From the NCBI RefSeq assembly GCF_001423745.1, contig NZ_LMPC01000029.1, forward strand, positions 62,001 through 126,000: a stretch of 64,000 bases of DNA, written 5' to 3'. The DNA comes from Arthrobacter sp. Leaf337 (GTDB lineage Bacteria > Actinomycetota > Actinomycetes > Actinomycetales > Micrococcaceae). The notes beneath the pieces were generated by a model. The model saw only the letters and a program-made list of their open reading frames with translations. It was not told the origin of the DNA and ran no database searches. This document shows positions 15,925 to 25,193 of the stretch, in pieces (within the stretch, counting starts at the first letter, position 1; each line of letters begins with the position of its first letter). A program made the translations under genes and the position numbers.

Positions 15925-18534
15925 GTGTCGAATGAGAACCTGCAACGCGATGAAGCGGCTAATCGCTCAGCCCTGATCACCACCCATAGCTACGACGTTT
16001 CGCTCGACGTCCGCACGGCGCTGGATCCGGAGGTTACCGGCTACACCAGCCGCAGCGTTATCAACTTCTCCGCCCGGGAACCCGGCGGCTCCACATTCCT
16101 GGACTTCATCAGCAGCGACGTGCACAGCGTGTTCCTGAACGGGAAGGGGCTGGCCGTCGCCGACGTCGTGGACGGATCCCGTATCCGGCTCGACAACCTG
16201 CGGGCCGAAAACCAGGTCACCGTCACCGGGACCGCGCTGTACAGCACATCAGGGGAAGGCATGCACCGCTTCTTCGACCCCGCCGACGGCCAGTGCTACC
16301 TCTACACGCAGTACGAGCCGGCTGATGCCCGGCGGGTGTTCGCCAACTTTGAACAGCCCGACCTCAAGGCGGAATTCACGTTCCATGTGATGGCTCCCTC
16401 CGACTGGCAGGTCGCTTCGAACGGCGCCGAGGCAAACCGCACGCAGCTGACCAGCGATCCCGCAACGAGCCGCTGGGACTTCGCACCGACGCGGCGAATG
16501 TCCACCTACATCACTACGGTGCTGGCAGGGCCTTACTTCAAGGCTGAGGACCACTGGAGCGGAACCCTGGAGGACGGCACTGCGCTGGAAATCCCGCTGG
16601 CGCTCTACTGCCGCAATTCCATGGCAGGATCCTTCGACACCGGGCACCTGTTCCAGCTCACCAAGCAGGGTCTCGGATTCTTCAACAACCTCTTCGACTA
16701 CCCCTACCCCTGGGGCAAGTACGACCAGGCGTTCGTGCCCGAATACAACCTCGGTGCCATGGAGAACCCCGGGCTGGTCACCTTCACTGAAAACTATGTG
16801 TTTACGTCCCGGGCCGCCGATTCCCAGTACCAGGCACGCGCCAACACCCTGATGCACGAAATGGCACACATGTGGTTCGGCGACCTCGTGACCATGCAGT
16901 GGTGGAACGATCTCTGGCTCAAAGAGTCCTTCGCCGACTACATGGGCACCCTGGGCGTGGACCGCGCCACGGACTGGGACACGGCCTGGGTGAACTTCGC
17001 CAATAACCGCAAGGCGTGGGCCTACGTCCAGGACCAGCTGCCCACCACCCACCCGATCGTGGCTGACATTCCCGACCTCGAGGCGGCCAAGCAGAACTTC
17101 GACGGCATCACCTACGCCAAGGGCGCGTCCGTGCTGAAGCAGCTGGTGGCCTACGTCGGCTTTGAGGCGTTCATCGCCGGCTCGCGCCGGTATTTCCGGG
17201 ACCACGAGTACGGCAACACCACCCTGGCGGACCTGCTGGCCGCGCTTGGCGAGGCGTCCGGCCGGGACCTCGCAGCATGGGCCCGCCAGTGGCTGCAGAC
17301 TTCAGGGATCTCCACCGTCACGGCAGAAATCGAAGAGCACGACGGCGTGCTGGGCAGGGTGGCCCTCGTCCAGGAGGCAGTGGACCCGGTCACCGGACAG
17401 CAGGAACTGCGGCCACACCGTCTACGGGTCGGGCTGTACGATTTCGACGCCGACGGGTTGCTGGTCCGCACGGACAGCGTGGAGACCGACCTGACCGGCC
17501 AGAGCACGGTGGTCCCGGAACTGGCGGGCAAGCCTGTGCCCGCCCTCCTCCTGGTCAACGACGACGACCTCAGCTACGTGAAGGTCCGCTTCGATCCCCG
17601 ATCGGAAGCCACCGCGCGGGCGTCCCTCGGCGCCCTGCAGGACCCGATGGCGCGGGCGCTCTGCTGGACAGCGCTCTGGGATGCAGCCCGCGACGGTGTG
17701 GCACCGGCGGACAGCTACGTTGCGGCCGTGGAGAAATTCGGCGCCGCTGAAAACGGAATCGGCGTCCTGCTCAACGTGTTGGGCAACGCTTCGACCGCCA
17801 TCGACCGCTACGTCCCGGTTTCCGTGCGGGACTCGGTTCGCAACCGCTTCCTGGACGTGGCTGCCCGGGAACTTGGCGCAGCCCGGCCGGGTTCGGACCA
17901 CCAGCTTGCCTGGGCAAGGACCCTCGCCGCCACGAGCAGGCAGTCAGCAGGCCGGCTAGGCCTCGTGAGGGGGATCCTGGACGGCACAACCGTCGTCGAG
18001 GGCCTGGCGGTGGACCCGGAGCTCCGCTGGAGCCTGTGGCATGCCCTGGCGGCCAACGGACAGGCAACGGAGGCTGAACTGGACGCCGAACTTTCCCGTG
18101 ACACCACGGCTTCGGGCCGGGCGGGCCACGCCACGGCGCTGGCAGCCCGGCCCGAGGCGGCCGTCAAAGCCGCAGCCTGGGATGCCGCCGTCAAAGGCAG
18201 CGCTCTTTCCAACCAGCTGCTCAGCGCCACGATTGCCGGTTTCAACACGGCACCGGGCGGCCTGCTGGACCCGTTTGTGGAACCGTACTTCGAATGCCTG
18301 GAGAACGTCTGGGCGGAGCGCAGCATCGAGATCGCCAGCCGGATTGTCCGCGGGCTCTATCCGGCTGGCCAGGATTTGGACGGCAGCAGTCCGGACGCCC
18401 ACGCCGTGATCGTCCGGACGGACGACTGGCTCGCCGCGCACCCGGAGGCTCCACGGGCGCTTCGCCGCATCGTCATCGAGCAGCGGAGCCACCTGCACCG
18501 TTCCCTCACAGCACAGGCTCGCGGACGGGGCTAA
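15925..18534 (+). CDS. pepN: aminopeptidase N (M1 zinc metallopeptidase)
   Basis: An approximately 869-residue M1 aminopeptidase that removes N-terminal amino acids from peptides in the cytoplasm. The exopeptidase motif GAMENPG precedes the zinc site HEMAHMWFGDLVTMQWWND by roughly 35 residues. The downstream Glu ligand is in LKESFADYMG. A C-terminal helical ERAP1-like domain completes the protein, and length and layout match actinobacterial PepN. The start is uncertain: a TTG at 15922 is directly followed by the GTG used here, and there is no clear Shine-Dalgarno. The stop shares four bases with the stop of the convergent lipoate ligase gene. Confidence 0.93.
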   Translation: MSNENLQRDEAANRSALITTHSYDVSLDVRTALDPEVTGYTSRSVINFSAREPGGSTFLDFISSDVHSVFLNGKGLAVADVVDGSRIRLDNLRAENQVTVTGTALYSTSGEGMHRFFDPADGQCYLYTQYEPADARRVFANFEQPDLKAEFTFHVMAPSDWQVASNGAEANRTQLTSDPATSRWDFAPTRRMSTYITTVLAGPYFKAEDHWSGTLEDGTALEIPLALYCRNSMAGSFDTGHLFQLTKQGLGFFNNLFDYPYPWGKYDQAFVPEYNLGAMENPGLVTFTENYVFTSRAADSQYQARANTLMHEMAHMWFGDLVTMQWWNDLWLKESFADYMGTLGVDRATDWDTAWVNFANNRKAWAYVQDQLPTTHPIVADIPDLEAAKQNFDGITYAKGASVLKQLVAYVGFEAFIAGSRRYFRDHEYGNTTLADLLAALGEASGRDLAAWARQWLQTSGISTVTAEIEEHDGVLGRVALVQEAVDPVTGQQELRPHRLRVGLYDFDADGLLVRTDSVETDLTGQSTVVPELAGKPVPALLLVNDDDLSYVKVRFDPRSEATARASLGALQDPMARALCWTALWDAARDGVAPADSYVAAVEKFGAAENGIGVLLNVLGNASTAIDRYVPVSVRDSVRNRFLDVAARELGAARPGSDHQLAWARTLAATSRQSAGRLGLVRGILDGTTVVEGLAVDPELRWSLWHALAANGQATEAELDAELSRDTTASGRAGHATALAARPEAAVKAAAWDAAVKGSALSNQLLSATIAGFNTAPGGLLDPFVEPYFECLENVWAERSIEIASRIVRGLYPAGQDLDGSSPDAHAVIVRTDDWLAAHPEAPRALRRIVIEQRSHLHRSLTAQARGRG

Positions 18535-19637
18535 GGCACCCGGTGCAGCCATTCCGAGGTGCCGAATTTCGCCGTCACGCGATCACGGGCGGCGGCCAGT
18601 TCTCCGTCAGTCAGGACTGACGGAGTGGCCCCGTAGCGGCCGCTGAACACATCCATCATGGCCGCAACAATTTCCGTTCGGGCCAGGCCGGTCTGGCGGC
18701 GCAGCGGATCGACGCGCTTTTTGGCACTGGCGGTGCCTTTGTCCGAGAGTTTTTCCTTGCCGATCCGGAGGACCTCCACCATTTTGTCGGCGTCGATGTC
18801 GTAGCTCATGGTGACGTGGTGCAGCATGCCGCCGTTGGCCAGGCGCTTCTGGGCGGCACCGCCGATCTTGCCCTGCTCCGTGGCAATGTCGTTGAGGGGG
18901 ACGTAGAAGGCACTGATGCCCAGTTTCTCCAGTGCAGCCATGACCCAGGCGTCCAGGAAAGCGTAGGAGTCGGCGAAGCTGATGCCGTCCACAAGGGTCT
19001 GGGGCAGGTACAGCGAGTAGGTGATGCAGTTGCCCGCTTCCATGAACATGGCTCCCCCGCCGCTGATCCGCCGGACCACGCTGATGCCGTGGCGTGCCAC
19101 GCCCTCGGGATGGACCTCGTTGCGGACCGACTGGAAACTGCCGATCACAACTGACGGTTCCTCCCAGTCCCAGAACCGGAGGGTCGGGTTACGGCGCCCT
19201 GCCCCCACTTCCTCGGTGAGCACCTCGTCCAGGGCAACGTTGATGTGCGTCGGCAGGACCGAGGGCGCGATGACATTCCAGTGGTGGTCTGCCCAGCCGG
19301 TCGCCTTCGCGAGGGCCCTGCGGACAGCGATGGACACGGCGTCGGCCGAAAACCCGAAGAGCACAGCGTCTTCGGGGAGGCCGGCGGCCACAGCGGCGGA
19401 GATGTCCGCCGCTGCAGTTGTTTCCGATAACCCAGTCAGGGCGCGGTTAATGTCCAGCAGCGCTTCATCGGGTTCCAGGAAGAAGTCACCGCTGACGGAA
19501 ACGTGCGCGAGGCGGCCCCCGACGACGTCGAAATCCACCACAACGAGCTTGCCGCCCGGGACCTTGTACTCACCGTGGCGCCGGCCGCCGTCGTGCGTGC
19601 CGTCCGCCGGACCGGTCTCAAAAGGAGGGAATGTCAT
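18531..19637 (-). CDS. lplA: lipoate-protein ligase, with accessory domain at the N-terminus
   Basis: A 368-residue protein. From about residue 110 on it is a BPL/LplA catalytic domain: RFWDWEEPSVVIGSFQS, the RRISGGGAMFM loop and KIGGAAQKR with the catalytic-type Lys. Residues about 20-105 (VPGGKLVVVDFDV, VSGDFFLEPDEALLDINRAL) look like the LplA accessory domain normally found after the catalytic domain, so the domain order is swapped. It should adenylate lipoate (or octanoate) and transfer it to E2 and H-protein lysines. The start at 19637 is preceded by AGGATGGGA; the frame remains open to 19664. It is tail-to-tail with pepN. Confidence 0.82.
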   Translation of the reverse strand: MTFPPFETGPADGTHDGGRRHGEYKVPGGKLVVVDFDVVGGRLAHVSVSGDFFLEPDEALLDINRALTGLSETTAAADISAAVAAGLPEDAVLFGFSADAVSIAVRRALAKATGWADHHWNVIAPSVLPTHINVALDEVLTEEVGAGRRNPTLRFWDWEEPSVVIGSFQSVRNEVHPEGVARHGISVVRRISGGGAMFMEAGNCITYSLYLPQTLVDGISFADSYAFLDAWVMAALEKLGISAFYVPLNDIATEQGKIGGAAQKRLANGGMLHHVTMSYDIDADKMVEVLRIGKEKLSDKGTASAKKRVDPLRRQTGLARTEIVAAMMDVFSGRYGATPSVLTDGELAAARDRVTAKFGTSEWLHRVP

Positions 19638-19662
19638 GCATCCCATCCTGCCCCACCAACGC

Positions 19663-19704
19663 AAAAGCCCGCATCTTCCGGAATTCCGGAAGATGCGGGC
19701 TTTT
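19663..19704 (-). terminator. 42-base perfect palindrome, rho-independent terminator
   Basis: AAAAGCCCGCATCTTCCGGAA is followed at once by its exact complement ending in TTTT, so the 21-base arms form a strong hairpin with A- and T-runs at both ends. It sits right after rpmE2 and before lplA. The structure would work as a terminator on either strand. Confidence 0.9.
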
Positions 19705-19727
19705 CCAACTGCCTTGGGGAGAAGTTG

Positions 19728-19985
19728 TTACTTCTTGCCGCCGAAGCCCTTGAAGCGAGCGTTGAAGCGCTCGACGCGGCCTGCGGAGTCCATGATGCGC
19801 TGCTTGCCCGTGTAGAACGGGTGGGACTCGGAGGAGATTTCGACGTCGATGACCGGGTAGGTGTTTCCGTCTTCCCACTCGATGGTCTTCTTGGAAGACA
19901 CAGTCGACTTGGTCAGGAACTTGACGCCGGAAGCCAGGTCGTTGAAAACAACAGCTTCGTACTTCGGGTGAGTATTAGACTTCAT
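19728..19985 (-). CDS. rpmE2: 50S ribosomal protein L31, type B (zinc-free form)
   Basis: An 85-residue ribosomal protein. [20 protein letters not shown] and [16 protein letters not shown] are typical of type B L31, and the CxxC zinc site of type A is absent. In many bacteria the type B copy replaces L31 under zinc limitation and is Zur-controlled. I see no clear Zur box upstream, so it may be the housekeeping copy here. The frame is open further upstream; the ATG at 19985 is supported by GAAGG and by family alignment. A strong terminator follows. Confidence 0.95.
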
Positions 19986-20175
19986 AATTGGACCTTCGTT
20001 CGCACAACTGGATTTTGCCAGCTGCCAGGTATGAATGGGATGAGGGTGCGGGGGCAACGATGATTGCTAAAAAGCCATGCAAACACCGGGTGTCCGGACC
20101 AACACTCAATCCTAGCCTAAACACGGTTTCGGCACGAATCAGAGGGGCGCGAACCGGGCAGGGTGGCGGGCGGGG

Positions 20176-20985
20176 TCAGCCCTTCGGGCGGAGTTCCCAG
20201 AAAGCGACGGCGGAGGCCGCCGCGACGTTGAGCGAATCGACTCCCGCCCGCATGGGAATCTTGACGGCGAGGTCCACGGCGGCGAGCGTCTCCGGGCTCA
20301 TGCCCGCTCCTTCGGTGCCCAGCACTAGCGCGAGCTTGTCCGGGTTGCGGGCGGCCAGTTCGTCGAGGTCCACGGCGTCTCCCGTGAGTTCCATGGCCGC
20401 CACCGTGAAGCCCTGCTCCCGGAGGACTTTAAGATCGCCCGGCCACGACTCCAGGCGCGCCCACGGAACCTGGAACACGGTACCCATGCTCACGCGGACA
20501 CTGCGCCGGTAAAGGGGGTCCCCGCACCGTGGCGAGACGAGCACGGCGTCCACGCCCAGGGCGGCCGCGGACCTGAAGATGGCGCCGACGTTGGTGTGGT
20601 CCACGATGTCTTCGAGGATCGCCACCCGGCGTGCACCGGCCAGGAGTTCGGGCAGCGGCACGGGTGCCGGGCGGTGCATGGCCGCCATGGCGCCGCGATG
20701 CAGGTGGAATCCGGTGATGTCTTCCAGCAGCGCGGCGCTGCCGACAAACACCGGGACGTCCGGAAACTGGGCAAAGACGTCGGTCAGGTCCTCAAGCCAC
20801 TTCTCGGCAAGGAAAAAGGAGCGCGGCCGGTGACCGGCAGCCAGGGCGCGCCGGAGCACGCGCGATGATTCCGCGATGTACATGCCTTCCGCGGGTTCCC
20901 GGACCTTGCGCAAGTGGACGTCCGTCAGCCGGGTGTAGTCGGACACCCGGGGATCATCAGCGGATTCGAGGTAGTGGAAAGTCAC
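20176..20985 (-). CDS. TrmH/SpoU-family RNA 2'-O-methyltransferase
   Basis: A 269-residue SPOUT methyltransferase. The N-terminal substrate-binding domain ends near residue 110. The C-terminal knot domain has motif 1 around DIVDHTNVGAIFRSAAALG, motif 2 LVLGTEGAGMS and motif 3 IPMRAGVDSLNVAAASAV. It should methylate a ribose 2'-OH in rRNA or tRNA using S-adenosylmethionine. Which nucleotide is not readable from the sequence. It is a single gene on the minus strand, upstream of rpmE2 but with about 190 bases between them. Confidence 0.92.
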   Translation of the reverse strand: MTFHYLESADDPRVSDYTRLTDVHLRKVREPAEGMYIAESSRVLRRALAAGHRPRSFFLAEKWLEDLTDVFAQFPDVPVFVGSAALLEDITGFHLHRGAMAAMHRPAPVPLPELLAGARRVAILEDIVDHTNVGAIFRSAAALGVDAVLVSPRCGDPLYRRSVRVSMGTVFQVPWARLESWPGDLKVLREQGFTVAAMELTGDAVDLDELAARNPDKLALVLGTEGAGMSPETLAAVDLAVKIPMRAGVDSLNVAAASAVAFWELRPKG

Positions 20986-21032
20986 TGGAAGTCATTTCAT
21001 CGGGACGGGTGATGCGTCGGGTCAAGTGATGG

Positions 21033-21818
21033 TCATTTGAACAGGTTCGCGATCATGAACCCCAGGGCCACGAGGCCCAGCGCGAAGATGACGCCGCGCA
21101 GAACGGGCGGGGAAAGCCTCCGGCCCACCTTGGAACCGACGATGCCGCCGATCAGGGAGCTCACCGCGATAATGGCCACAACCGGCCAGTTGATGCGCCC
21201 GAATGCGAACAGCAAATAGGACGCGGCCGCCACGATGTTCACCCCGAGGACGAGGATGTTCTTCATGGCGTTGGCGTTCTGGATGGTTCCGGTCATAAAC
21301 ACGCCCAGGATGCCCACCAGGAGGATGCCCTGCGCGGCCACGAAGTAGCCACCGTAGACACCGGCCAGATACACCAGCACGATCAGGAGCACGCCGTGGC
21401 GCTTGTCGTTGATCGCGTGCTCGGGGTTTGCCTCCCGGTTGCGCACCCACTGCTGGAGCCGGGGCTGGAAGACTACCATCAGCAGGGCGAGCACAATCAG
21501 AGCAGGCGCGGCGTAGTGGAAGACTTTCTCCGGCAGATGCAGCAGCAGCCAGGCCCCGCTGATGCCGCCCAGCAGGGATGCCGGCAACAGCCGAAGCAAC
21601 TGCCTGCCGCGTCCCGCGAGTTCTTTCCGGTACCCCCAGGCGCCGGCGGCGTTCCCCGCCACCAGCCCCATGGCATTGCTAATGGAGGCTGTTACCGGGG
21701 TAATGCCCAGGGCAATGAGAACAGGGAACGTGACCAGGGTGCCTGAACCTACAACACTGTTGATGGTTCCGGCCCACAGCCCCGCGAAGAAGATGAAGAC
21801 GCCGTTGAGTAACTCCAC
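21033..21818 (-). CDS. TauE/SafE family sulfite/anion exporter-like membrane protein
   Basis: A 261-residue membrane protein with about eight hydrophobic segments. The characteristic repeat motif is GTINSVVGSGTLVTFPVLIALG in the first half (22 residues, at positions about 17-38), with VYGGYFVAAQGI in the second. TauE/SafE proteins move sulfur oxyanions or organic sulfonates; the substrate here is unknown. It lies 18 bases downstream of the minus-strand ABC ATPase gene, so the two may be co-transcribed, though no functional link is evident. Confidence 0.87.
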   Translation of the reverse strand: MELLNGVFIFFAGLWAGTINSVVGSGTLVTFPVLIALGITPVTASISNAMGLVAGNAAGAWGYRKELAGRGRQLLRLLPASLLGGISGAWLLLHLPEKVFHYAAPALIVLALLMVVFQPRLQQWVRNREANPEHAINDKRHGVLLIVLVYLAGVYGGYFVAAQGILLVGILGVFMTGTIQNANAMKNILVLGVNIVAAASYLLFAFGRINWPVVAIIAVSSLIGGIVGSKVGRRLSPPVLRGVIFALGLVALGFMIANLFK

Positions 21819-21836
21819 GCTTGGAAGGCCGCCGGG

Positions 21837-22622
21837 TCAGCGGCGTGCGGTGGCGGCGTAGCGTCCCGCGTTGACCGTGACGTCGAGCGGCAGGCCAAAG
21901 GTCTCGCTGAGGTGCTCGGAGGTCAGGACTTCGGCAATCGGACCGGCCGCCACAACGCTGGCATCGCGCATCAGCATCGCGTGGGTGAAGCCCGGCGGAA
22001 CTTCCTCGAGGTGGTGTGTCACCAGGACAATCGCCGGGGCAGCCTCGTCGCGTGCCAGTTCACTGAGGCGGTGCACCAGGTCCTCGCGGCCGCCGAGGTC
22101 CAGCCCTGCCGCGGGCTCGTCCAGGAGAAGCAGTTCCGGGTCTGTCATCAGGGCACGGGCAATCTGGACCCGCTTCCTTTCGCCTTCGGACAGGGACGCG
22201 AACGCACGGTTCAGGAGCGGACCCATCCCCCACTCGTTCAGGAGCCGGAATGCACGGCGTTCGTCGTCCTTCTCGTACCCTTCGCGCCAGCGTCCGGTCA
22301 CTCCGTAGGCAGCCGTGACCACTACGTTGAGTACTTTCTCCTGCTCGGGAATCTGGTTGGCAAGGGCAGCCGAGGACAGGCCGATGCGGGGCCGGAGTTC
22401 AAAAACGTCAACAGCCCCCAGCATCTCTTCCAGGATGCCGGCCATCCCGCTCGTGGGGTGGAGCCGTGCCGCCGCAATCTGGAGCAGAGTGGTCTTGCCC
22501 GCGCCGTTGGGTCCGAGGATTACCCAGCGTTCGCCTTCTTTGACCTGCCAGTCCACTTTGTTGAGGAGCGTTTTGGCTCCGCGGACAACGCTGACAGCAG
22601 CCATTTCAAGAACATCACTCAT
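21837..22622 (-). CDS. ABC transporter ATP-binding protein (ModF-like, stand-alone)
   Basis: A 261-residue single ABC domain: Walker A GPNGAGKTT, signature LSEGERKRVQIARAL, Walker B ELLLLDEPAAGLD and switch His in LVTHHLEE. The sequence type (COG1119-like) is often found without a dedicated permease. The neighbouring TauE gene is not an ABC permease, so the partner is unknown. The frame extends to 22688, but MSDVLEMAAVSVV at 22622 fits family N-termini; the ribosome-binding site is weak. It is divergent from serB. Confidence 0.82.
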   Translation of the reverse strand: MSDVLEMAAVSVVRGAKTLLNKVDWQVKEGERWVILGPNGAGKTTLLQIAAARLHPTSGMAGILEEMLGAVDVFELRPRIGLSSAALANQIPEQEKVLNVVVTAAYGVTGRWREGYEKDDERRAFRLLNEWGMGPLLNRAFASLSEGERKRVQIARALMTDPELLLLDEPAAGLDLGGREDLVHRLSELARDEAAPAIVLVTHHLEEVPPGFTHAMLMRDASVVAAGPIAEVLTSEHLSETFGLPLDVTVNAGRYAATARR

Positions 22623-22731
22623 AGGAGTAGACACTAGGACAAAACACGGCGCGACTGATAACTGATACACCACGCCCGGGGCCTGCAACAGGGCGGGACG
22701 AAACGAATTCGGGTGCCGCGAGTGCGCTGGC

Positions 22732-22737
22732 TAAGAT
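22732..22737 (+). promoter_or_regulatory. -10 element TAAGAT, leaderless start of serB
   Basis: TAAGAT ends seven bases before the ATG of serB, and there is no Shine-Dalgarno sequence in between. Confidence 0.55.
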
Positions 22738-22744
22738 TGCAGCC

Positions 22745-23638
22745 ATGAGTTCGAACGTGACTGCGGTCAGCTACGGCGTCAAATTGTCCCCTCCGGAACT
22801 GGAACACCTCCGTTCCCTGCTGACCGGAGCAGGCGCTTCCTTCTCCGCAGAATCCCGCGGCGGCGACCACCGCTTTGAGGTGTACACAGTGGATTTCTCC
22901 GTGGAATCCGGCACCGCTGCCGAGATCGCCGCGCTCCGCCATGCCGTGGCTTCCGCCGGCTTCACCGCGATGGACACGGCCATTGTCCCGGCCGTCCTCC
23001 GGGAGGCACCCCGCAAGTTCCTCATCATGGATGTTGATTCCACGCTGATCCAGCAGGAGGTCATCGAGCTGCTGGCCGCCTACGCCGGGAAGAAGGAGGA
23101 GGTCACTGCGGTCACCGAAGCGGCCATGCGCGGCGAGCTCGACTTCGCCCAGAGCCTGCATGCCCGGGTGGCGGTCCTCGCCGGGCTGCCGGCCGACGTC
23201 GTCGATTCCGTACGGGCCGAGGTGAAACTCAGTGAGGGCGCAGCGGACCTCGTGGCAGCGTTCAAAGCGGCAGGTCACGCCGTGGCAGTCGTTTCGGGCG
23301 GCTTCAACCAGATCCTGCAGCCCATCGCGAAGGACCTCGGGATGGATCACTGGATCGCCAATGAGCTGGAAATTGTCGACGGCGCGCTGACGGGCAAAGT
23401 GCTCGGCGCGGTGATCGACCGTGCGGCGAAGGAGAAGTACCTCCGCGAGTGGGCTGCCGCCGAGGGCATCCCCATGGAACACACCATCGCCGTGGGCGAC
23501 GGCGCCAACGACCTGGACATGCTTGGAGCCGCCGGAATCGGCGTGGCCTTCAACGCCAAACCCGCGGTGCGCGCAGTCGCGGACGCAGTAGTCAACATGC
23601 CCTACCTGGACGCCGTGCGGCACATCGCCGGGGTCTGA
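22745..23638 (+). CDS. serB: phosphoserine phosphatase
   Basis: A 297-residue HAD-superfamily phosphatase for the last step of serine synthesis. An N-terminal ACT-like regulatory region occupies residues 1-88. The catalytic core begins with FLIMDVDSTL (nucleophile D96, acid/base D98). Motif II is SGGFNQI, and motif III is GDGANDLDMLGAAGIGVAFNAKP. Length and layout match actinobacterial SerB. The start appears leaderless. A tandem 16-base repeat covers the stop codon, and a long hairpin follows. Confidence 0.95.
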   Translation: MSSNVTAVSYGVKLSPPELEHLRSLLTGAGASFSAESRGGDHRFEVYTVDFSVESGTAAEIAALRHAVASAGFTAMDTAIVPAVLREAPRKFLIMDVDSTLIQQEVIELLAAYAGKKEEVTAVTEAAMRGELDFAQSLHARVAVLAGLPADVVDSVRAEVKLSEGAADLVAAFKAAGHAVAVVSGGFNQILQPIAKDLGMDHWIANELEIVDGALTGKVLGAVIDRAAKEKYLREWAAAEGIPMEHTIAVGDGANDLDMLGAAGIGVAFNAKPAVRAVADAVVNMPYLDAVRHIAGV

Positions 23639-23667
23639 GGCATTAGCCGCTTGAGGCATTAACCGCG
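23636..23667 (+). repeat. 16-base tandem repeat overlapping the serB stop
   Basis: TGAGGCATTAGCCGCT is followed directly by TGAGGCATTAACCGCG (two differences). The first TGA is the serB stop codon, so the duplication provides a sequence copy of the stop region. Confidence 0.6.
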
Positions 23668-23720
23668 AGATGGCACGCCGCGGCAATGTTCCTGGGAACA
23701 ATTGCCGCTACGTGCCATCT
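23668..23720. terminator. long interrupted hairpin between convergent genes
   Basis: AGATGGCACG pairs with CGTGCCATCT, then GCGGCAA with TTGCCGC and GTTCC with GGAAC around a two-base loop. It lies between the stops of serB (plus) and an SDR gene (minus), so it probably terminates both. Confidence 0.75.
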
Positions 23721-23743
23721 GGGCGGGCTGGGCGCTAAGGGTC

Positions 23744-24505
23744 CTAGCCGGCCTGGCCGGTGCTCTTGCCGAAGTAATCGGCACCGCCGGCGTATTCGGT
23801 GTGGCCTGTTTCGACGTCGGCAGTCACCATCTTGGCGATTTCCGCGGCGAACTCGGCGACGGAATACAGCTTGCCGGCCTCGGCCCGGCGGGCCTCGATG
23901 GCGCCCGGGTTGGAGCGGTCAAGCAGCGTGGCCGTCACGGTTCCTTCGATCATGTCGCCGGAAACCACCACGAAGGAAATGCCCTTGTCGGCAAGGTTCG
24001 GGATGAGGGCGCGCAGGGCATCCTCGCCGGCCCGCTTGCTGCGTGCTACCGGCTCGTACTCCGGCATGGTGGGGACCGAATCGATGAAGTGGGCCTGGTG
24101 GCTGGTGACAAACACCACGCGGGAGCCTTCCCGCATCAGCGGCACGGCGGCGTTGAGCATGTTGACCTGGGCATCCCGGTTCAGCTTCAGGGCGTAGCCC
24201 TCTTCCATGCCCGATTCCATGCCGCCGGAGGCGTTGAGAACCAGGACATCGAGCGTGCCGAAGTTTTCCATGGCGGCGCTGGCCAGTGCCTGGACGCCTT
24301 CCTGCGTGGTCAGGTCGGCGCCGACCGCCGCGGCACGGCCGCCGGCGGCCTCGATTTCGGCCACAACCTTGTTGGCACGCGGTGCCTTCTGACGATAGTT
24401 CACCACGACGGCGGCACCTTCGGCAGCGAGGAGCTTGGCAACATCAGCGCCGATCCCCCTCGACGAACCGGTCACAATGGCAGTCTTGTTGTCCAGCAAT
24501 CCCAT
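23744..24505 (-). CDS. SDR family oxidoreductase
   Basis: A 253-residue Rossmann enzyme. It has the NAD(P) motif TGSSRGIGADVAK, VLNASGG in place of the usual NNAG, and SHQAHF at the Ser position. The Tyr-x3-Lys motif is displaced: the stretch MPEYEPVARSKRAGEDAL has Tyr seven residues before the Lys, and Val at the canonical place. This may be a subfamily feature. Substrate unknown. ATG 24505 follows AAAGGAG at ideal spacing; the frame runs on to 24550. It is convergent with serB and divergent from the DUF5655 gene. Confidence 0.82.
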   Translation of the reverse strand: MGLLDNKTAIVTGSSRGIGADVAKLLAAEGAAVVVNYRQKAPRANKVVAEIEAAGGRAAAVGADLTTQEGVQALASAAMENFGTLDVLVLNASGGMESGMEEGYALKLNRDAQVNMLNAAVPLMREGSRVVFVTSHQAHFIDSVPTMPEYEPVARSKRAGEDALRALIPNLADKGISFVVVSGDMIEGTVTATLLDRSNPGAIEARRAEAGKLYSVAEFAAEIAKMVTADVETGHTEYAGGADYFGKSTGQAG

Positions 24506-24708
24506 TCGAGCTCCTTTGTTCCAAACGTCCAAAATCTGTCGGTCTGCCATCCATCATGCCAGCGGACGGGAAGAATCCAGTTGTTCAACGTCAACAAAGA
24601 AGCGGACCGGGGATAGTTGCGGCGAGGCGCATGCCATTGCTGGGCCCCGGCGGACCGGCGTAGGCTCGCCGCCATGAAAGCCAGGGACCTCCCGTCAGAA
24701 GTCGCGCC

Positions 24709-25089
24709 ATGATGACCCGCGGTGCCGCCGAGGAGTCCACCCCGGAGGAGGTCTTCCGCGGTTCCCCGCTGGGCCTGGAGTTACTGCGGCAGGTGGAGGG
24801 CATCCTGGCCGCGTACCCGCCGTCGACCATGAACGCCACCAAAAGCCAGGTGGCGTTCCGCGGACACCGCGGATTTGCCTACATGTGGTGGCCGGCCAGG
24901 TACATCAGGTCGGACGTGCCCGCCGTTCTGTCGATAGCTTTGCCGCGACGCATCGATTCGCCCCGGTTCAAGGAAGTGATCAGCCCGGCCCCCGGCGTGT
25001 GGATGCATCACCTGGAGCTGCGCTCCCGGGCCGACCTCGACGACGAAGTGGCGGGCTGGCTTGGCGAAGCACGCAGGGAAGCGGGCTGA
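24709..25089 (+). CDS. DUF5655-like small protein
   Basis: A 126-residue soluble protein with no enzymatic motif that I can identify. MNATKSQVAFRGHRGFAYMW, VLSIALPRRIDSPRFKEV and WMHHLELRSRADLDDEVAGWL resemble the DUF5655 (predicted transport-associated or DNA-binding-like) group, a family of unknown function common in Actinobacteria. It is a single gene; the first of two consecutive ATG codons is used. Confidence 0.65.
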   Translation: MMTRGAAEESTPEEVFRGSPLGLELLRQVEGILAAYPPSTMNATKSQVAFRGHRGFAYMWWPARYIRSDVPAVLSIALPRRIDSPRFKEVISPAPGVWMHHLELRSRADLDDEVAGWLGEARREAG

Positions 25090-25193
25090 GGGCCACGCCT
25101 GCCGTTGGGGCGGCCATCATTAGCCAAGGGTCTGGAGAAATAGGGCATATTTTAGTTTCTTAATTACTCCACCGAGGCTGTACAGTTTCGGAG

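Noticed and set aside
19986..20175. Zur box upstream of rpmE2
   Set aside because: No palindrome of the Zur type could be found, so zinc control is not claimed.
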